Positions 11,914-24,687 of a stretch of 64,000 nucleotides of DNA are shown here, piece by piece (position 1 is the stretch's first letter; each line of letters opens with the position of its first letter). This stretch comes from Rhynchopus sp. YZ270_cl-10. Taxonomy: Eukaryota > Euglenozoa > Diplonemea > Diplonemida > Diplonemidae. The position numbers and the translations under genes were made by a program. The stretch spans positions 1,142,501 to 1,206,500 of the forward strand of contig OZ037844.1 of assembly GCA_964035575.1 (NCBI GenBank), read 5' to 3'. Under the pieces are notes generated by a model that worked only from the letters and a program-made list of their open reading frames with translations, was not told where the DNA came from and did not search any database.

Positions 11914-13868
11914 TTTTCCGGTGATCAATTGTTTTGGCTTTGTGTTTCATGTCGTGGTCAGAGAAGGGCGTACCTTATGACCCAAAGAGAAAGTAAACGT
12001 GTGTTGTGTGTCATCATGTCCGGGTGGCCGCATCAACGGTTTCTGGAAAGATCTACCGTAGTAGTCGCCGTCAACCTGCCCGTCTCCAGAAGTTTGTCCA
12101 CATGCACCAGGTAGACACATGCAGTTTCCAAAGGTGAGCCTAGGGTCTTTTTGCACTGACTTTGGGGCCACAATACATTGCCTCACCCTAAGTCAGCGGG
12201 ACGTTGCGCTACGGAGGGGTGTCCATGTCCAATCCTTGAGAATGCATCCACGGGCGGTCAAGAAAGGTTCTGAAGTCCCCCCATACCTTCCCAGCCAAAG
12301 CCTTCGGGCGGTCAAAGAACTCCTTCCCCTTTCCCCATACCTACTAGGATACATTCGCTCACGACTTAGCAGTTTAAGGTCATACTCAGGACCTTTTCGT
12401 GGAATCGGATGTAAATAACAAAGTGTTTTTATGTGGGTGGTGTCAATCATGACGTCAATTCGCGTACACAAAAGTGTGCAGTGGCCAGAAGACAAGCTTG
12501 AATATATTATTTTCATCATGTTCTTAGGTGGCGGCTCTCCGATTCAGGCACCCCTACCGTAATAGGCACACCTTCACCGTGCCCGTCCCCAGGCCAAAGC
12601 CGAACGGGGTCCGCCATAGGGTCTTGAGAGCGCCGACTTTGGGTACGTTAATCCCTTACCATACCTACTCATCGACGGAGCTGTGCGTTATGGGTAAGGA
12701 GTGCTCTTAGAGCCCACCTCGGGGTCGCTCATGTATCCCCCCCAAAGGTATTGTCCCACGGGCGGTCGCAGGGCTCTAGTTCATCCCCCCATACGTCCCC
12801 GGCACAAGGCCTTCGCGCGGTCAAAGGAATCCCATCATAGAGCCCCCCCCTACCTACTAGGAACATACCTCCACGACTGGATGCAGTTTTAGGTCATACC
12901 CAGGACCTTTCCGGTGATCAATTGTTTTGGCTTTGTGTTTCATGTCGTGGTCAGAGAAGGGCGTACCTTATGACCCAAAGAGAAAGTAAACGTGTGTTGT
13001 GTGTCATCATGTCCGGGTGGCCGCATCAACGGTTTCTGGAAAGATCTACCGTAGTAGTCGCCGTCAACCTGCCCGTCTCCAGAAGTTTGTCCACATGCAC
13101 CAGGTAGACACATGCAGTTTCCAAAGGTGAGCCTAGGGTCTTTTTGCACTGACTTTGGGGCCACAATACATTGCCTCACCCTAAGTCAGCGGGACGTTGC
13201 GCTACGGAGGGGTGTCCATGTCCAATCCTTGAGAATGCATCCACGGGCGGTCAAGAAAGGTTCTGAAGTCCCCCCATACCTTCCCAGCCAAAGCCTTCGG
13301 GCGGTCAAAGAACTCCTTCCCCTTTCCCCATACCTACTAGGATACATTCGCTCACGACTTAGCAGTTTAAGGTCATACTCAGGACCTTTTCCGGTGATCA
13401 ATTGTTTTGGCTTTGTGTTTCATGTCGTGGTCAGAGAAGGGCGTACCTTATGACCCAAAGAGAAAGTAAACGTGTGTTGTGTGTCATCATGTCCGGGTGG
13501 CCGCATCAACGGTTTCTGGAAAGATCTACCGTAGTAGTCGCCGTCAACCTGCCCGTCTCCAGAAGTTTGTCCACATGCACCAGGTAGACACATGCAGTTT
13601 CCAAAGGTGAGCCTAGGGTCTTTTTGCACTGACTTTGGGGCCACAATACATTGCCTCACCCTAAGTCAGCGGGACGTTGCGCTACGGAGGGGTGTCCATG
13701 TCCAATCCTTGAGAATGCATCCACGGGCGGTCAAGAAAGGTTCTGAAGTCCCCCCATACCTTCCCAGCCAAAGCCTTCGGGCGGTCAAAGAACTCCTTCC
13801 CCTTTCCCCATACCTACTAGGATACATTCGCTCACGACTTAGCAGTTTAAGGTCATACTCAGGACCGG
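11914..13868. repeat. Tandem array of about 480-bp units (four units)
   Basis: Units start at CCGGTGATCAATTG at 11918, 12911 and 13391 (480-bp spacing). A divergent unit of about 513 bp lies at 12398-12910. The three regular units look identical wherever I compared them. The second is clearly related but heavily diverged (shared CACGGGCGGTC, CGGTCAAAG, CATACCTACTAGGA). No known gene or RNA is recognised. It may be LINE 5' monomers or a captured satellite. Confidence 0.85.
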
Positions 13869-13932
13869 ACTTGTGTTTTCTAGTTTTTAAAGGTTGCTGT
13901 TCCGGCCACCCCCCCAGTCTAACCCCCTTCAG

Positions 13933-14898
13933 TTCCTTAACACTCGGTGTTAAGGTCTTTAAGGTTGCTGATCACCCCACCCACCCACCCCCTCTAAGGC
14001 ACCCCCCCGGTCCCCCCCCCCCGGGGTGGGTTTCGGCCATTTTTTTTCAGGTCTCTAAACGTCCAAAGAGGTCAAAAAAGTGGATTCTTGGGAAGATAGG
14101 AGGTTTTTTTTAGGGTTTGCAAATGAGAAAGACCTCCAAACCCTGACAGACCCTGAAACCAGGGTGTCGCGAGTACCCCTTTTTTACACGTGTTTCTTAA
14201 GGCTTCTACAGGGTTCTACAGGCAAAACCGGTGTTTTGGCCGAAAACCCGGTTTTTCAGGCAGGTGACCGAGTTTGAGGCTTGGGAAACGTGCCAGAGCG
14301 GTGTGAGAACCATGCGTGGCGGTTTGTAACCACTCCTTGCGTTGGTTGCGTTGCCTTCGTTGCGTACATATCGCTACGTGCACACCGGTTACGTTGTGTT
14401 GCATGCGTTGCGTTTGTTGTGTAGAGATCGTTACGTACAGAGCGCAACGTACGGAGCGGTTGCGTTGCGTTTGTTGTGTTCGGTTGGTTACGTTCGTTGC
14501 GTTCCGATCGTTACGTACACATCTGTTGCGTTGCGTTGCATCCGTTACGTTGCGTTCGTTGCATACAGATCGTTACGTACACATCGGGTACGTTGTGTTG
14601 CATGCGTTGCGTTCGTTGTGTAGAGATCGATATATACAGATCGCAACGTACGCATAGGTTGCGTTGTGTTGCACGCGTTGCATTCGTTGCATACAGAACG
14701 CAACGTACACACAGGTTGCGTTGCATCCGTTGCGTTGGTTGTGTTTGTTTCGTTACGTTCGTTGCGTTCTGATCGTTACGTACACATAGGTTGCGTTGCG
14801 TTGCATGCGTTGGTTGCATACGGATCGTAACGAAAAGAGCGGATCCGTTTATCAACCACACCAGCCAGGAGTGTTAAGGATTGCCAAAAAAAACTAAA
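13933..14898 (-). mobile_element. Hairpin-tailed repeat family B, 966 bp, reference copy
   Basis: A complete B element with tail hairpin at the left and head at the right. It has the same length as the copy at 28362-29327 and shows the same sequence wherever I compared them. It also matches 20119-21083 in inverse orientation. The length and near-identity of three copies suggest recent movement. The contents are a C-rich tract, shared core and a short minisatellite. No ORF of its own. Remnant bases TTCCTTAA (14899-14906) separate it from the next element. Confidence 0.85.
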
Positions 14899-14906
14899 TT
14901 CCTTAA

Positions 14907-17900
14907 TTCCTTAACACTCGGTGTTAAGGTCTTTAAGGTTGCTTCACCACCCCACCCTCCCACCCCACCCCCCCCCCAGGGTGGGTTTCGGCCATTTTTT
15001 TTCAGGTCTCTAAACGTCCAAAGAGGTCAAAAAAGTGGATTCTCGGGAAGATAGGAGGTTTTTAGGAGACTTTCTCTGAAGCAAAGACCTCCAAACCCTG
15101 ACAGACCCTGAAACCAGGGTGTCGCGAGTACCCCTTTTTTACACGTGTTTCTTAAGGCTTCTACAGGGTTCTACAGGCAAAACAGGCGTTTTGGCCAGAA
15201 ACCCGGTTTTTCAGGCGGGTAACCGGGTTTGCGGCTTGGGAAACGTGCCAGCACGCTGTGAGAACCATGCGTGGGGGTTTGTAACCACTCGTTGCGTTGG
15301 TTGCGTTGCGTTCGTTGCATACAGATCGTAACGTACGCATCAGTTGCGTTGCGTTGCATGCGTTGCGTTCGTTGCATACAGATCGTAACGTACACATCGG
15401 TTGCGTTGTGTTGCATGCGTTGCGTTCGTTGCATACAGATCGTCACGTACACATCGGTTGCGTTGTGTTGCATGCGTTGCGTTCGTTGCATACAGATCGT
15501 AACGTACACATCGGTTGCGTTGCGTTGCATGCGTTGCGTTCGTTGCATACAGATCGTAACGTACGCATCGGTTGCGTTGCGTTCGTTGCGTTCTGATCGT
15601 TACGTACACATCGGTTGCGTTGCGTTGCATGCGTTGCGTTCGTTGCAGACAGATCGTAACGTACGCATCGGTTGCGTTGCGTTGCATGCGTTGCGTTCGT
15701 TGCAGACAGATCGCTACGTACACATCGGTTGCGTTGCGTTCGTTGCATACAGATCGTAACGTACACATCGGTTGCGTTGCGTTGCATGCGTTGCGTTCGT
15801 TGCATACAGATCGTAACGTACACATCGGTTGCGTTGCGTTGCATGCGTTGCGTTCGTTGCAGACAGATCGTAACGTACGCATCGGTTGCGTTGTGTTGCA
15901 TGCGTTGCGTTCGTTGCATACAGATCGTAACGTACGCATCGGTTGCGTTGCGTTCGTTGCATACAGATCGTAACGTACACATCGGTTGCGTTGCGTTGCA
16001 TGCGTTGCGTTCGTTGCAGACAGATCGTAACGTACGCATCGGTTGCGTTGCGTTGCATGCGTTGCGTTCGTTGCAGACAGATCGCTACGTACACATCGGT
16101 TGCGTTGCGTTCGTTGCGTTCTGATCGTTACGTACACATCGGTTGCGTTGCGTTGCATGCGTTGCGTTCGTTGCATACAGATCGTAACGTACGCATCGGT
16201 TGCGTTGCGTTGCATGCGTTGCGTTCGTTGCAGACAGATCGTAACGTACACATCGGTTGCGTTGCGTTGCATGCGTTGCGTTCGTTGCAGACAGATCGTA
16301 ACGTACGCATCGGTTGCGTTGCGTTCGTTGCGTTCTGATCGTTACGTACACATCGGTTGCGTTGCGTTGCATGCGTTGCGTTCGTTGCATACAGATCGTA
16401 ACGTACGCATCGGTTGCGTTGCGTTGCATGCGTTGCGTTCGTTGCAGACAGATCGTAACGTACACATCGGTTGCGTTGCGTTGCATGCGTTGCGTTCGTT
16501 GCAGACAGATCGTAACGTACGCATCGGTTGCGTTGCGTTCGTTGCATACAGATCGTAACGTACACATCGGTTGCGTTGCGTTGTATGCGTTGCGTTCGTT
16601 GCATACAGATCGTAACGTACACATCGGTTGCGTTGCGTTGCATGCGTTGCGTTCGTTGCAGACAGATCGTAACGTACGCATCGGTTGCGTTGCGTTCGTT
16701 GCATACAGATCGTAACGTACACATCGGTTGCGTTGCGTTCGTTGCGTTCTGATCGTTACGTACACATCGGTTGCGTTGCGTTGTATGCGTTGCGTTCGTT
16801 GCAGACAGATCGTAACGTACGCATCGGTTGCGTTGTGTTGCATGCGTTGCGTTCGTTGCATACAGATCGTAACGTACGCATCGGTTGCGTTGCGTTGCGT
16901 TGCATGCGTTGCGTTCGTTGCATACAGATCGTAACGTACGCATCGGTTGCGTTGCGTTGCATGCGTTGCGTTCGTTGCAGACAGATCGCTACGTACACAT
17001 CGGTTGCGTTGCGTTGCATGCGTTGCGTTCGTTGCATACAGATCGTAACGTACGCATCGGTTGCGTTGCGTTGCATGCGTTGCGTTCGTTGCAGACAGAT
17101 CGTAACGTACACATCGGTTGCGTTGCGTTGCATGCGTTGCGTTCGTTGCAGACAGATCGTAACGTACGCATCGGTTGCGTTGCGTTCGTTGCATACAGAT
17201 CGTAACGTACACATCGGTTGCGTTGCGTTGCATGCGTTGCGTTCGTTGCAGACAGATCGTAACGTACGCATCGGTTGCGTTGCGTTGCATGCGTTGCGTT
17301 CGTTGCAGACAGATCGCTACGTACACATCGGTTGCGTTGCGTTCGTTGCGTTCTGATCGTTACGTACACATCGGTTGCGTTGCGTTGCATGCGTTGCGTT
17401 CGTTGCAGACAGATCGTAACGTACGCATCGGTTGCGTTGCGTTGCATGCGTTGCGTTCGTTGCAGACAGATCGCTACGTACACATCGGTTGCGTTGCGTT
17501 CGTTGCGTTCTGATCGTTACGTACACATCGGTTGCGTTGCGTTGCATGCGTTGCGTTCGTTGCAGACAGATCGCTACGTACACATCGGTTGCGTTGCGTT
17601 GCATGCGTTGCGTTCGTTGCAGACAGATCGTAACGTACGCATCGGTTGCGTTGCGTTGCATGCGTTGCGTTCGTTGCAGACAGATCGCTACGTACACATC
17701 GGTTGCGTTGCGTTGCATGCGTTGCGTTCGTTGCATACAGATCGCTACGTACACATCGGTTGCGTTGCGTTGCATGCGTTGCGTTCGTTGCAGACAGATC
17801 GTAACGTACGCATCGGTTGCGTTGCGTTGCATGCGTTGCGTTCGTTGCAGACAGATCGCTACGTACACATCGGTTGCGTTGCGTTCGTTGCGTTCTGATC

Positions 17901-18415
17901 GTTACGTACACATCGGTTGCGTTGCGTTGCATGCGTTGCGTTCGTTGCAGACAGATCGTAACGTACGCATCGGTTGCGTTGTGTTGCATGCGTTGCGTTC
18001 GTTGCATACAGATCGTAACGTACGCATCGGTTGCGTTGCGTTCGTTGCATACAGATCGTAACGTACACATCGGTTGCGTTGCGTTGCATGCGTTGCGTTC
18101 GTTGCAGACAGATCGCTACGTACACATCGGTTGCGTTGCGTTCGTTGCGTTCTGATCGTTTCGTACACATCGGTTGCGTTGCGTTGCATGCGTTGCGTTC
18201 GTTGCATACAGATCGTAACGTACGCATCGGTTGCGTTGCGTTGCATGCGTTGCGTTCGTTGCATACAGATCGTAACGTACGCATCGGTTGCGTTGCGTTG
18301 CATGCTTTCGTTGCATACGGATCGTAACGTATAGAGCGGATCCGTTTCGTTGTGTTCGGTTGCGTTTATCAACCACACCAGCCAGGAGTGTTAAGGATTG
18401 CCAAAAAAAACTAAA
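14907..18415 (-). mobile_element. Hairpin-tailed repeat family B carrying a 3-kb minisatellite
   Basis: The same termini and core as the 966-bp copies, but the central minisatellite is expanded to about 3 kb. The elements therefore differ mostly by array length, which is also how DINE-like Helentron derivatives vary (known for that group). It sits between two B elements whose mirror-image partners are adjacent at 19244-21083. Confidence 0.8.
15290..18325. repeat. CpG-rich minisatellite, long array
   Basis: The reverse complement of the array at 638-2297, with units of about 40-55 bp containing TTGCATACAGATCG or TTGCAGACAGATCG and the variable site CGTA-NN-CATC. Higher-order blocks of roughly 270-390 bp repeat (for example the TTCTGATCGTTACG variant recurs near 15590, 16120, 16330, 16745, 17350, 17510, 17890 and 18150). 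It gives many long spurious ORFs. Confidence 0.95.
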
Positions 18416-19243
18416 TTCCTTAACACTCGGTGTTAAGGTCTTTAAGGTTGCTGATCACCCCACCCACCCACCCCCTCTAAGGCACCCCCCCCGCCCCCCC
18501 CCCCGGGGTGGGTTTCGGCCATTTTTTTTGAGGTCTCTAAACGTCCAAAGAGGTCAAAAAAGTGGATTCTTGGGAAGATAGGAGGTTTTTTTGAGGGTTT
18601 GCAAATGAGAAAGACCTCCAAACCCTGACAGACCCTGAAACCAGGGTGTCGCGAGTACCCCTTTTTTACACGTGTTTCTTAAGGGTTCTACAGGGTTATA
18701 CAGGCAAAACAGGCGTTTTGGCCAAAAACCCGGTTTTTCAGGCAGGTAACCGGGTTTGAGGCTTGGGAAACGTGCCAGAGCGGTGTGAGAACCATGCGTG
18801 GGGGTTTGTAACCACTCGTTGCGTTGGTTGCGTTGCCTTCGCTACGTTGCGTTCGTTACGTACACACCGGTTACGTTGTGTTGCATGCGTTGCGTTCGTT
18901 GTGTAGAGATCGTTATATACAGAGTGCAACGAACAGAGCGGTTGCGTTGCGTTGGTTGTGTTCGGTTGGTTACGTTCGTTGCGTTCCGATCGTTACGTAC
19001 ACATCGGTTGCGTTGCGTTGCATGCGTTGCGTTCGGTGCGTTGCATTGCTTCCGTGTCTTTGGTTCGAGACGTTACGTACCGAACGGTTGCGTTGCGTCG
19101 GTTGCATTCGTTCCGTTCACATCGTTCCGATCTGAACGGAACGATGTGAACGCAAGAAACGTATCGCATCGGTTGCGTTGGTTGGCTTGTGTGCGTTGCA
19201 AACCTTTCATACATCAACCACACCAGCCAGTGAGTGTTAAGGA
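18416..19243 (-). mobile_element. Family B element, left arm of an inverted duplication
   Basis: A B element lacking its last 15 or so head bases. It faces an almost identical element on the other strand. The arms pair through ...GTGAGTGTTAAGGATT at the centre. The small differences include C-run lengths and one extra 33-bp minisatellite unit in the right arm. Confidence 0.8.
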
Positions 19244-20118
19244 TTTAGTTTTTTTTGGCAATCCTTAACACTCACTGGCTGGTGTGGTTGATGTATGAAA
19301 GGTTTGCAACGCACACAAGCCAACCAACGCAACCGATGCGATACGTTTCTTGCGTTCACATCGTTCCGTTCAGATCGGAACGATGTGAACGGAACGAATG
19401 CAACCGACGCAACGCAACCGTTCGGTACGTAACGTCTCGAACCAAAGACACGGAAGCAATGCAACGCACCGAACGCAACGCATGCAACGCAACGCACCGA
19501 ACGCAACGCATGCAACGCAACGCAACCGATGTGTACGTAACGATCGGAACGCAACGAACGTAACCAACCGAACACAACCAACGCAACGCAACCGCTCTGT
19601 TCGTTGCACTCTGTATATAACGATCTCTACACAACGAACGCAACGCATGCAACACAACGTAACCGGTGTGTACGTAACGAACGCAACGTAGCGAAGGCAA
19701 CGCAACCAACGCAACGAGTGGTTACAAACCCCCACGCATGGTTCTCACACCGCTCTGGCACGTTTCCCAAGCCTCAAACCCGGTTACCTGCCTGAAAAAC
19801 CGGGTTTTTGGCCAAAACGCCTGTTTTGCCTGTATAACCCTGTAGAACCCTTAAGAAACACGTGTAAAAAAGGGGTACTCGCGACACCCTGGTTTCAGGG
19901 TCTGTCAGGGTTTGGAGGTCTTTCTCATTTGCAAACCCTCAAAAAAACCTCCTATCTTCCCAAGAATCCACTTTTTTGACCTCTTTGGACGTTTAGAGAC
20001 CTCAAAAAAAATGGCCGAAACCCACCCCGGGGGGGGGGGCGGGGGGGGGTGCCTTAGAGGGGGTGGGTGGGTGGGGTGATCAGCAACCTTAAAGACCTTA
20101 ACACCGAGTGTTAAGGAA
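19244..20118 (+). mobile_element. Family B element, right arm of an inverted duplication
   Basis: A plus-strand B element from TTTAGTTTTTTTTGG to the tail hairpin plus AA. It mirrors 18416-19243. The following element begins at once (TTTAG at 20119), again head to tail. Confidence 0.8.
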
Positions 20119-21083
20119 TTTAGTTTTTTTTGGCAATCCTTAACACTCCTGGCTGGTGTGGTTGATAAACGGATCCGCTCTTTTCGTTACGATCCGTATG
20201 CAACCAACGCATGCAACGCAACGCAACCTATGTGTACGTAACGATCAGAACGCAACGAACGTAACGAAACAAACACAACCAACGCAACGGATGCAACGCA
20301 ACCTGTGTGTACGTTGCGTTCTGTATGCAACGAATGCAACGCGTGCAACACAACGCAACCTATGCGTACGTTGCGATCTGTATATATCGATCTCTACACA
20401 ACGAACGCAACGCATGCAACACAACGTACCCGATGTGTACGTAACGATCTGTATGCAACGAACGCAACGTAACGGATGCAACGCAACGCAACAGATGTGT
20501 ACGTAACGATCGGAACGCAACGAACGTAACCAACCGAACACAACAAACGCAACGCAACCGCTCCGTACGTTGCGCTCTGTACGTAACGATCTCTACACAA
20601 CAAACGCAACGCATGCAACACAACGTAACCGGTGTGCACGTAGCGATATGTACGCAACGAAGGCAACGCAACCAACGCAAGGAGTGGTTACAAACCGCCA
20701 CGCATGGTTCTCACACCGCTCTGGCACGTTTCCCAAGCCTCAAACTCGGTCACCTGCCTGAAAAACCGGGTTTTCGGCCAAAACACCGGTTTTGCCTGTA
20801 GAACCCTGTAGAAGCCTTAAGAAACACGTGTAAAAAAGGGGTACTCGCGACACCCTGGTTTCAGGGTCTGTCAGGGTTTGGAGGTCTTTCTCATTTGCAA
20901 ACCCTAAAAAAAACCTCCTATCTTCCCAAGAATCCACTTTTTTGACCTCTTTGGACGTTTAGAGACCTGAAAAAAAATGGCCGAAACCCACCCCGGGGGG
21001 GGGGGACCGGGGGGGTGCCTTAGAGGGGGTGGGTGGGTGGGGTGATCAGCAACCTTAAAGACCTTAACACCGAGTGTTAAGGA
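20119..21083 (+). mobile_element. Hairpin-tailed repeat family B, near-identical to the 966-bp copies
   Basis: A plus-strand copy corresponding to 13933-14898 and 28362-29327, one base shorter at the tail. Its adjacency to the element at 19244 mirrors the pair 13933/18416, apart from the array-bearing element between those two. Confidence 0.85.
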
Positions 21084-21821
21084 TTTAGTTTTTTTTGGCA
21101 ATCCTTAACACTCACTGGCTGGTGTGGTTGATGTATGAAAGGTTTGCAACGCACACAAACCAACCAACACAACCGATGCGATACGTTTCTTTCGTTCACA
21201 TCGTTCTGTTCAGATCGGAACGATGTGAACGAATGCAACCGACGCAACGCAACGCATCGAACGTAACCAACCGAACACAACCAACGCAACGCAACCGTTC
21301 TGTTCGTTGCGCTCTGTACGTAACGAACGCAACGCATGCAACACAACGTAACCGGTGTGTACGTAGCGATGTGTACGCAACGAAGGCAACGCAACCAACG
21401 CAACGAGTGGTTACAAACCCCCACGCATGGTTCTCACAGCTCGCTGGCACGTTTCCCAAGCCGCAAACCCGGTCACCTGCCTGAAAAACCGGGTTTTTGG
21501 CCAAAAGGCCTGTTTTGCCTGTAGAACCCATAAGAACCCTTAAGAAACACGTGTAAAAAAGGGGTACTCGCGACACCCTGGTTTCAGGGTCTGTCAGGGT
21601 TTGGAGGTCTTTGCTTCAGAGAAAGTCTCCTAAAAACCTCCTATCTTCCCAAGAATCCACTTTTTTGACCTCTTTCGAGGTTTAGAGACCTGAAAAAAAA
21701 TGCCCGAACCCCACCTTGGGGGGGGGGGGGGGGGGGAGGGTGCCTGAGAGGGGGGGTGGGTGGGTGGGTGGGTGGGAGGTGATCAGCAACCTTAAAGACC
21801 TTAACACCGAGTGTTAAGGAA
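21084..21821 (+). mobile_element. Hairpin-tailed repeat family B, short minisatellite
   Basis: Head at 21084, tail hairpin ending at 21821. The minisatellite part is reduced to about 300 bp. The bases after it (21822-21840) are a leftover B head on the other strand, so this copy seems to have landed in another element's terminus. Confidence 0.75.
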
Positions 21822-21840
21822 ATTGCCAAAAAAAACTAAA

Positions 21841-22581
21841 TTCTAGAAAACACTTGTGTTTTCTAGTTTTTAAAGGTTGCTGTTCCGGCCACCCTTCAGT
21901 CTCTAACCCCCCCTGCTGGATCCGACCAAAAACCGGTTTTTTTTAGAGGGTGTAGAAGCTTCGCACAGCTGAAAAAACGTTTTCTTTGGAAAGATCGGAC
22001 ACTTTTTGGGGGGTGTATAGGCTCAGCGAAGCGTTAAACCGTTAGAGACCCTGACACCAGGGTGTCACGAGTACCCCTTTTTTACACGTGTTTCTTAAGG
22101 GTTCGACAGGGTTCTACAGGCAAAACAGGCGTTTTGGCCGAAAACCCGGTTTTTAAGGCAGGTGACCGGGTTTCCGGCTTGGGAAACGTGCCAGCGAGCT
22201 GTGAGAACCATGCATGGGCCACACACGGCACGAGTTGTAGCAGCCCACCGTAGGTGGGCTGCGTTTGGTAACCACACGATACGGTTAACGCGTGTATCCT
22301 TTATGCATAGCGTTGTGTGTATCGTATACGAAGACCGTTGTGTGCAACGCATGTGTAGACCGTTGCTTTATCAACCACACGAGCCAGCGAAGTGTCACAG
22401 CGGCGCAGGTGTTGCGTTAACGCGATGGGTTAAACCCGTAGCATGCTTTCGCTGCACACGAACCGTGTATCGCTTATGCATAGCGTTGTGTGTATCGTAT
22501 CCGTAGAGCGTAACGTGCAAACCATACACAAACCGGTTGACACACCAGCCAGCGAAGTGTTTTCAAGACCGTCAACTCAAA
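21841..22581 (-). mobile_element. Hairpin-tailed repeat family A
   Basis: A minus-strand A element: tail hairpin at left (21843-21866), G/C tract, core, the CAGCCCACC hairpin and head ...CGTCAACTCAAA at the right. It contains GTATACG/CGTATAC palindromes but almost no minisatellite. Non-coding. Confidence 0.78.
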
Positions 22582-23315
22582 TCTCCCCCTCCCCCCTGCT
22601 GGATCCGACCAAAAACCGGTTTTTTTTAGAGGGTGTAGAAGCTTCGCACAGCCGAAAAAACTTTTTCTTTGGAAAGATCGGACACTTTTTGGGGGGTGTA
22701 TAGGCTCAGCGAAGCGTTAAACCGTTAGAGACCCTGACACCAGGGTGTCACGAGTACCCCTTTTATACACGTGTTTCTTAAGGCTTCTACAGGGTTCTAC
22801 AGGCAAAACAGGCGTTTTGGCCAAAAACCCGGTTTTTCAGGCAGGTAACCGGGATTGCGGCTTGGGAAACGTGCCAGCGAGCTGTGAGAACCATGCATGG
22901 ACCACACACGGCACGAGTTGCAGCAGCCCACCGAAGGTGGGCTGCGTTTGGTAACCATCCGTTGCGGTTAACGCGTGCAACGCATGTACATAGCGTTGTG
23001 TGTATCGTATACGAAGACCGTAGTGTGTAACGCACGTGTAGACCGTTCCGTTATCACAACCACACGAGCCAGCGAAGTGTCACAGCGGCGCAGGTGTTGC
23101 GTTAACGCGATGGCGTTAAACCCGTAGCATGCTTTCGTACAGATCGCTACGTACGCATAGGTTGCGTTGCGTTGCATGCGTTACGCTGCACACGAACCGT
23201 GTATCGCTTATGCATAGCGTTGTGTGTATCGTATACGTAGAGCGTTACGTGCAAACCATACACATACCGTTTGACACACCAGCCAGCGAAGTGTTTTCAA
23301 GACCGTCAACTCAAA
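22582..23315 (-). mobile_element. Hairpin-tailed repeat family A lacking its terminal hairpin
   Basis: Directly follows the previous head. Its left edge begins in the C-rich tract (TCTCCCCCTCC) without the CTAG hairpin, while the head at the right is complete. Tail loss in the second unit of a tandem pair is repeated at 23316. Confidence 0.7.
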
Positions 23316-23456
23316 TCTCTAACCCCCCCTTCAGTCTCCCCCTCCCCCCTGCTGGATACGACCAAAAACCGGTTTTTTTTTGAGGGTGTAGAAGCTTCGC
23401 CCAGCCGAAAAAACGTTTTCTTTGGAAAGATCGGACACTTTTTGGGGGGTGTATAG

Positions 23457-24687
23457 CAAGGCTCTAAGTCGACAGTGTCGGCCCCTGTCGGCCGACTGTC
23501 GGCCGACTGTCGAAAAGTCGAAAAAAAAAAATTTTTTTTTTTGGTGACCCTGCGTGAATTTTTTTTTTTTTTTTTTGTTAGGAAAAAAAAAATTTTTTTT
23601 TTGTGATGTCGAAAAAAAAATTTTTGGGTCATATGGCCTTATAAGCAACAAAGGCGAACAAGACGACCATTTCCCCGAGATCCCCGCGACCCGGGTCGCG
23701 ACCCCCATAAAAAAAAAAAAAATTTTTTTTTTTTTGGTCGTTGAAAAAATTTTGCCATTTTTTTTTTTTTTTTTTTTTTTTGGAAATTATGGAATTCGGT
23801 TTTGCCTTACGAACCTTATTTTTTTTTTTTGGCCCTTTTTTCCTAGTTCTGGCCCTATCTTTCAAATAAAGCCAGAATTTTCAACTTTTGAGCCTTTTTA
23901 AGGCATTTCCCCGCGTTTTTCTGCAAAAAAAGATCAAAAGAACTCAATTTGCCTTTGCGAAAAAAAAATTTTTTTTTTTTTTGAATTTTTTTTTTTTCGA
24001 CAACTACTTTCTGGGGTACTGTCAGTACGTAAGGTATGACCAAAATAGCCGTATTTTGGCTGAAAATTCGACTTGAAAATTTTTTTCATAATTTGCCCAA
24101 TCTGAGGTTTTCATTGGATTCATCGGGCAATTTTATGAGGTACCACGCCTGATTTTGGGCAAAAAAAAAATTTTTTTTTTGGCCAAAAATCGCCTTGTAT
24201 TACCACTGTATTGGTGTAGGCTTGTACACAGAAGTGTGTTTTGTGTAACCACAGATGGTCAAAACACCCGATTTTTGCGTTTTTTTGCATTTTTTGGTGC
24301 CCAAAAACCCAGGTCAGGGGTCGAAATTTTCTCGAAAAAAAAATTTTTTTTTTTGAGATTTTTCGATTTTTCGACAAGTCGCTGGCCCATACAAAATGTA
24401 CAGGGTACACACAAAATGACCATACAATAAATTCTAGATGCTCAAAACATTAAAATTCTTGCTTTATTTGCATGCCCGGTGCCCGCGGGTCCCAAAAAAA
24501 AATTTTTTTTTTGGGTGAAAAAATTTTTTGATGTCGAAAAAAAAAAAAATTTTTTTTTTCGACAAGACACAGTCGACAGTCGACAAAGACACACTGTGTC
24601 TTCGACAAAAGACACAGTGTGTCTTTGTGTCTTTGTGTCTTTCGACAGTGTCTAGACACAAAGACACACTGTCGACTTAGAGCCTTG
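23457..24687. mobile_element. Foldback element family IV (CAAGGCTCTAAG ends), 1.23 kb
   Basis: Terminal inverted repeats CAAGGCTCTAAGTCGAC, with a perfect 7-bp duplication TGTATAG (23450-23456 and 24688-24694). The interior is a chain of modules bounded by A(n)T(n) tracts: GTCGGCC palindromes, the CTGTATTGGTGTAGGC module, and a GACACAGTGTGTC-rich right end. No transposase ORF. A second copy spans 47093-50319. Confidence 0.92.

Larger units (their letters stand above)
8704..13868 (-). mobile_element. LINE copy L2 fused to a 480-bp tandem array
   Basis: On the minus strand: a tandem array (13868-11914), then the LINE RNase H C-terminal part, the 3' UTR and poly(A) (poly(T) at 8702-8730). The whole block sits inside one family A hairpin, with ACTT repeated at both edges (8700-8703 and 13869-13872). 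Array and LINE therefore appear to have inserted as one unit. The LINE portion is 5'-truncated within RNase H. Template switching during reverse transcription is one explanation, and an internally deleted LINE with 5' monomers is another. Confidence 0.7.
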
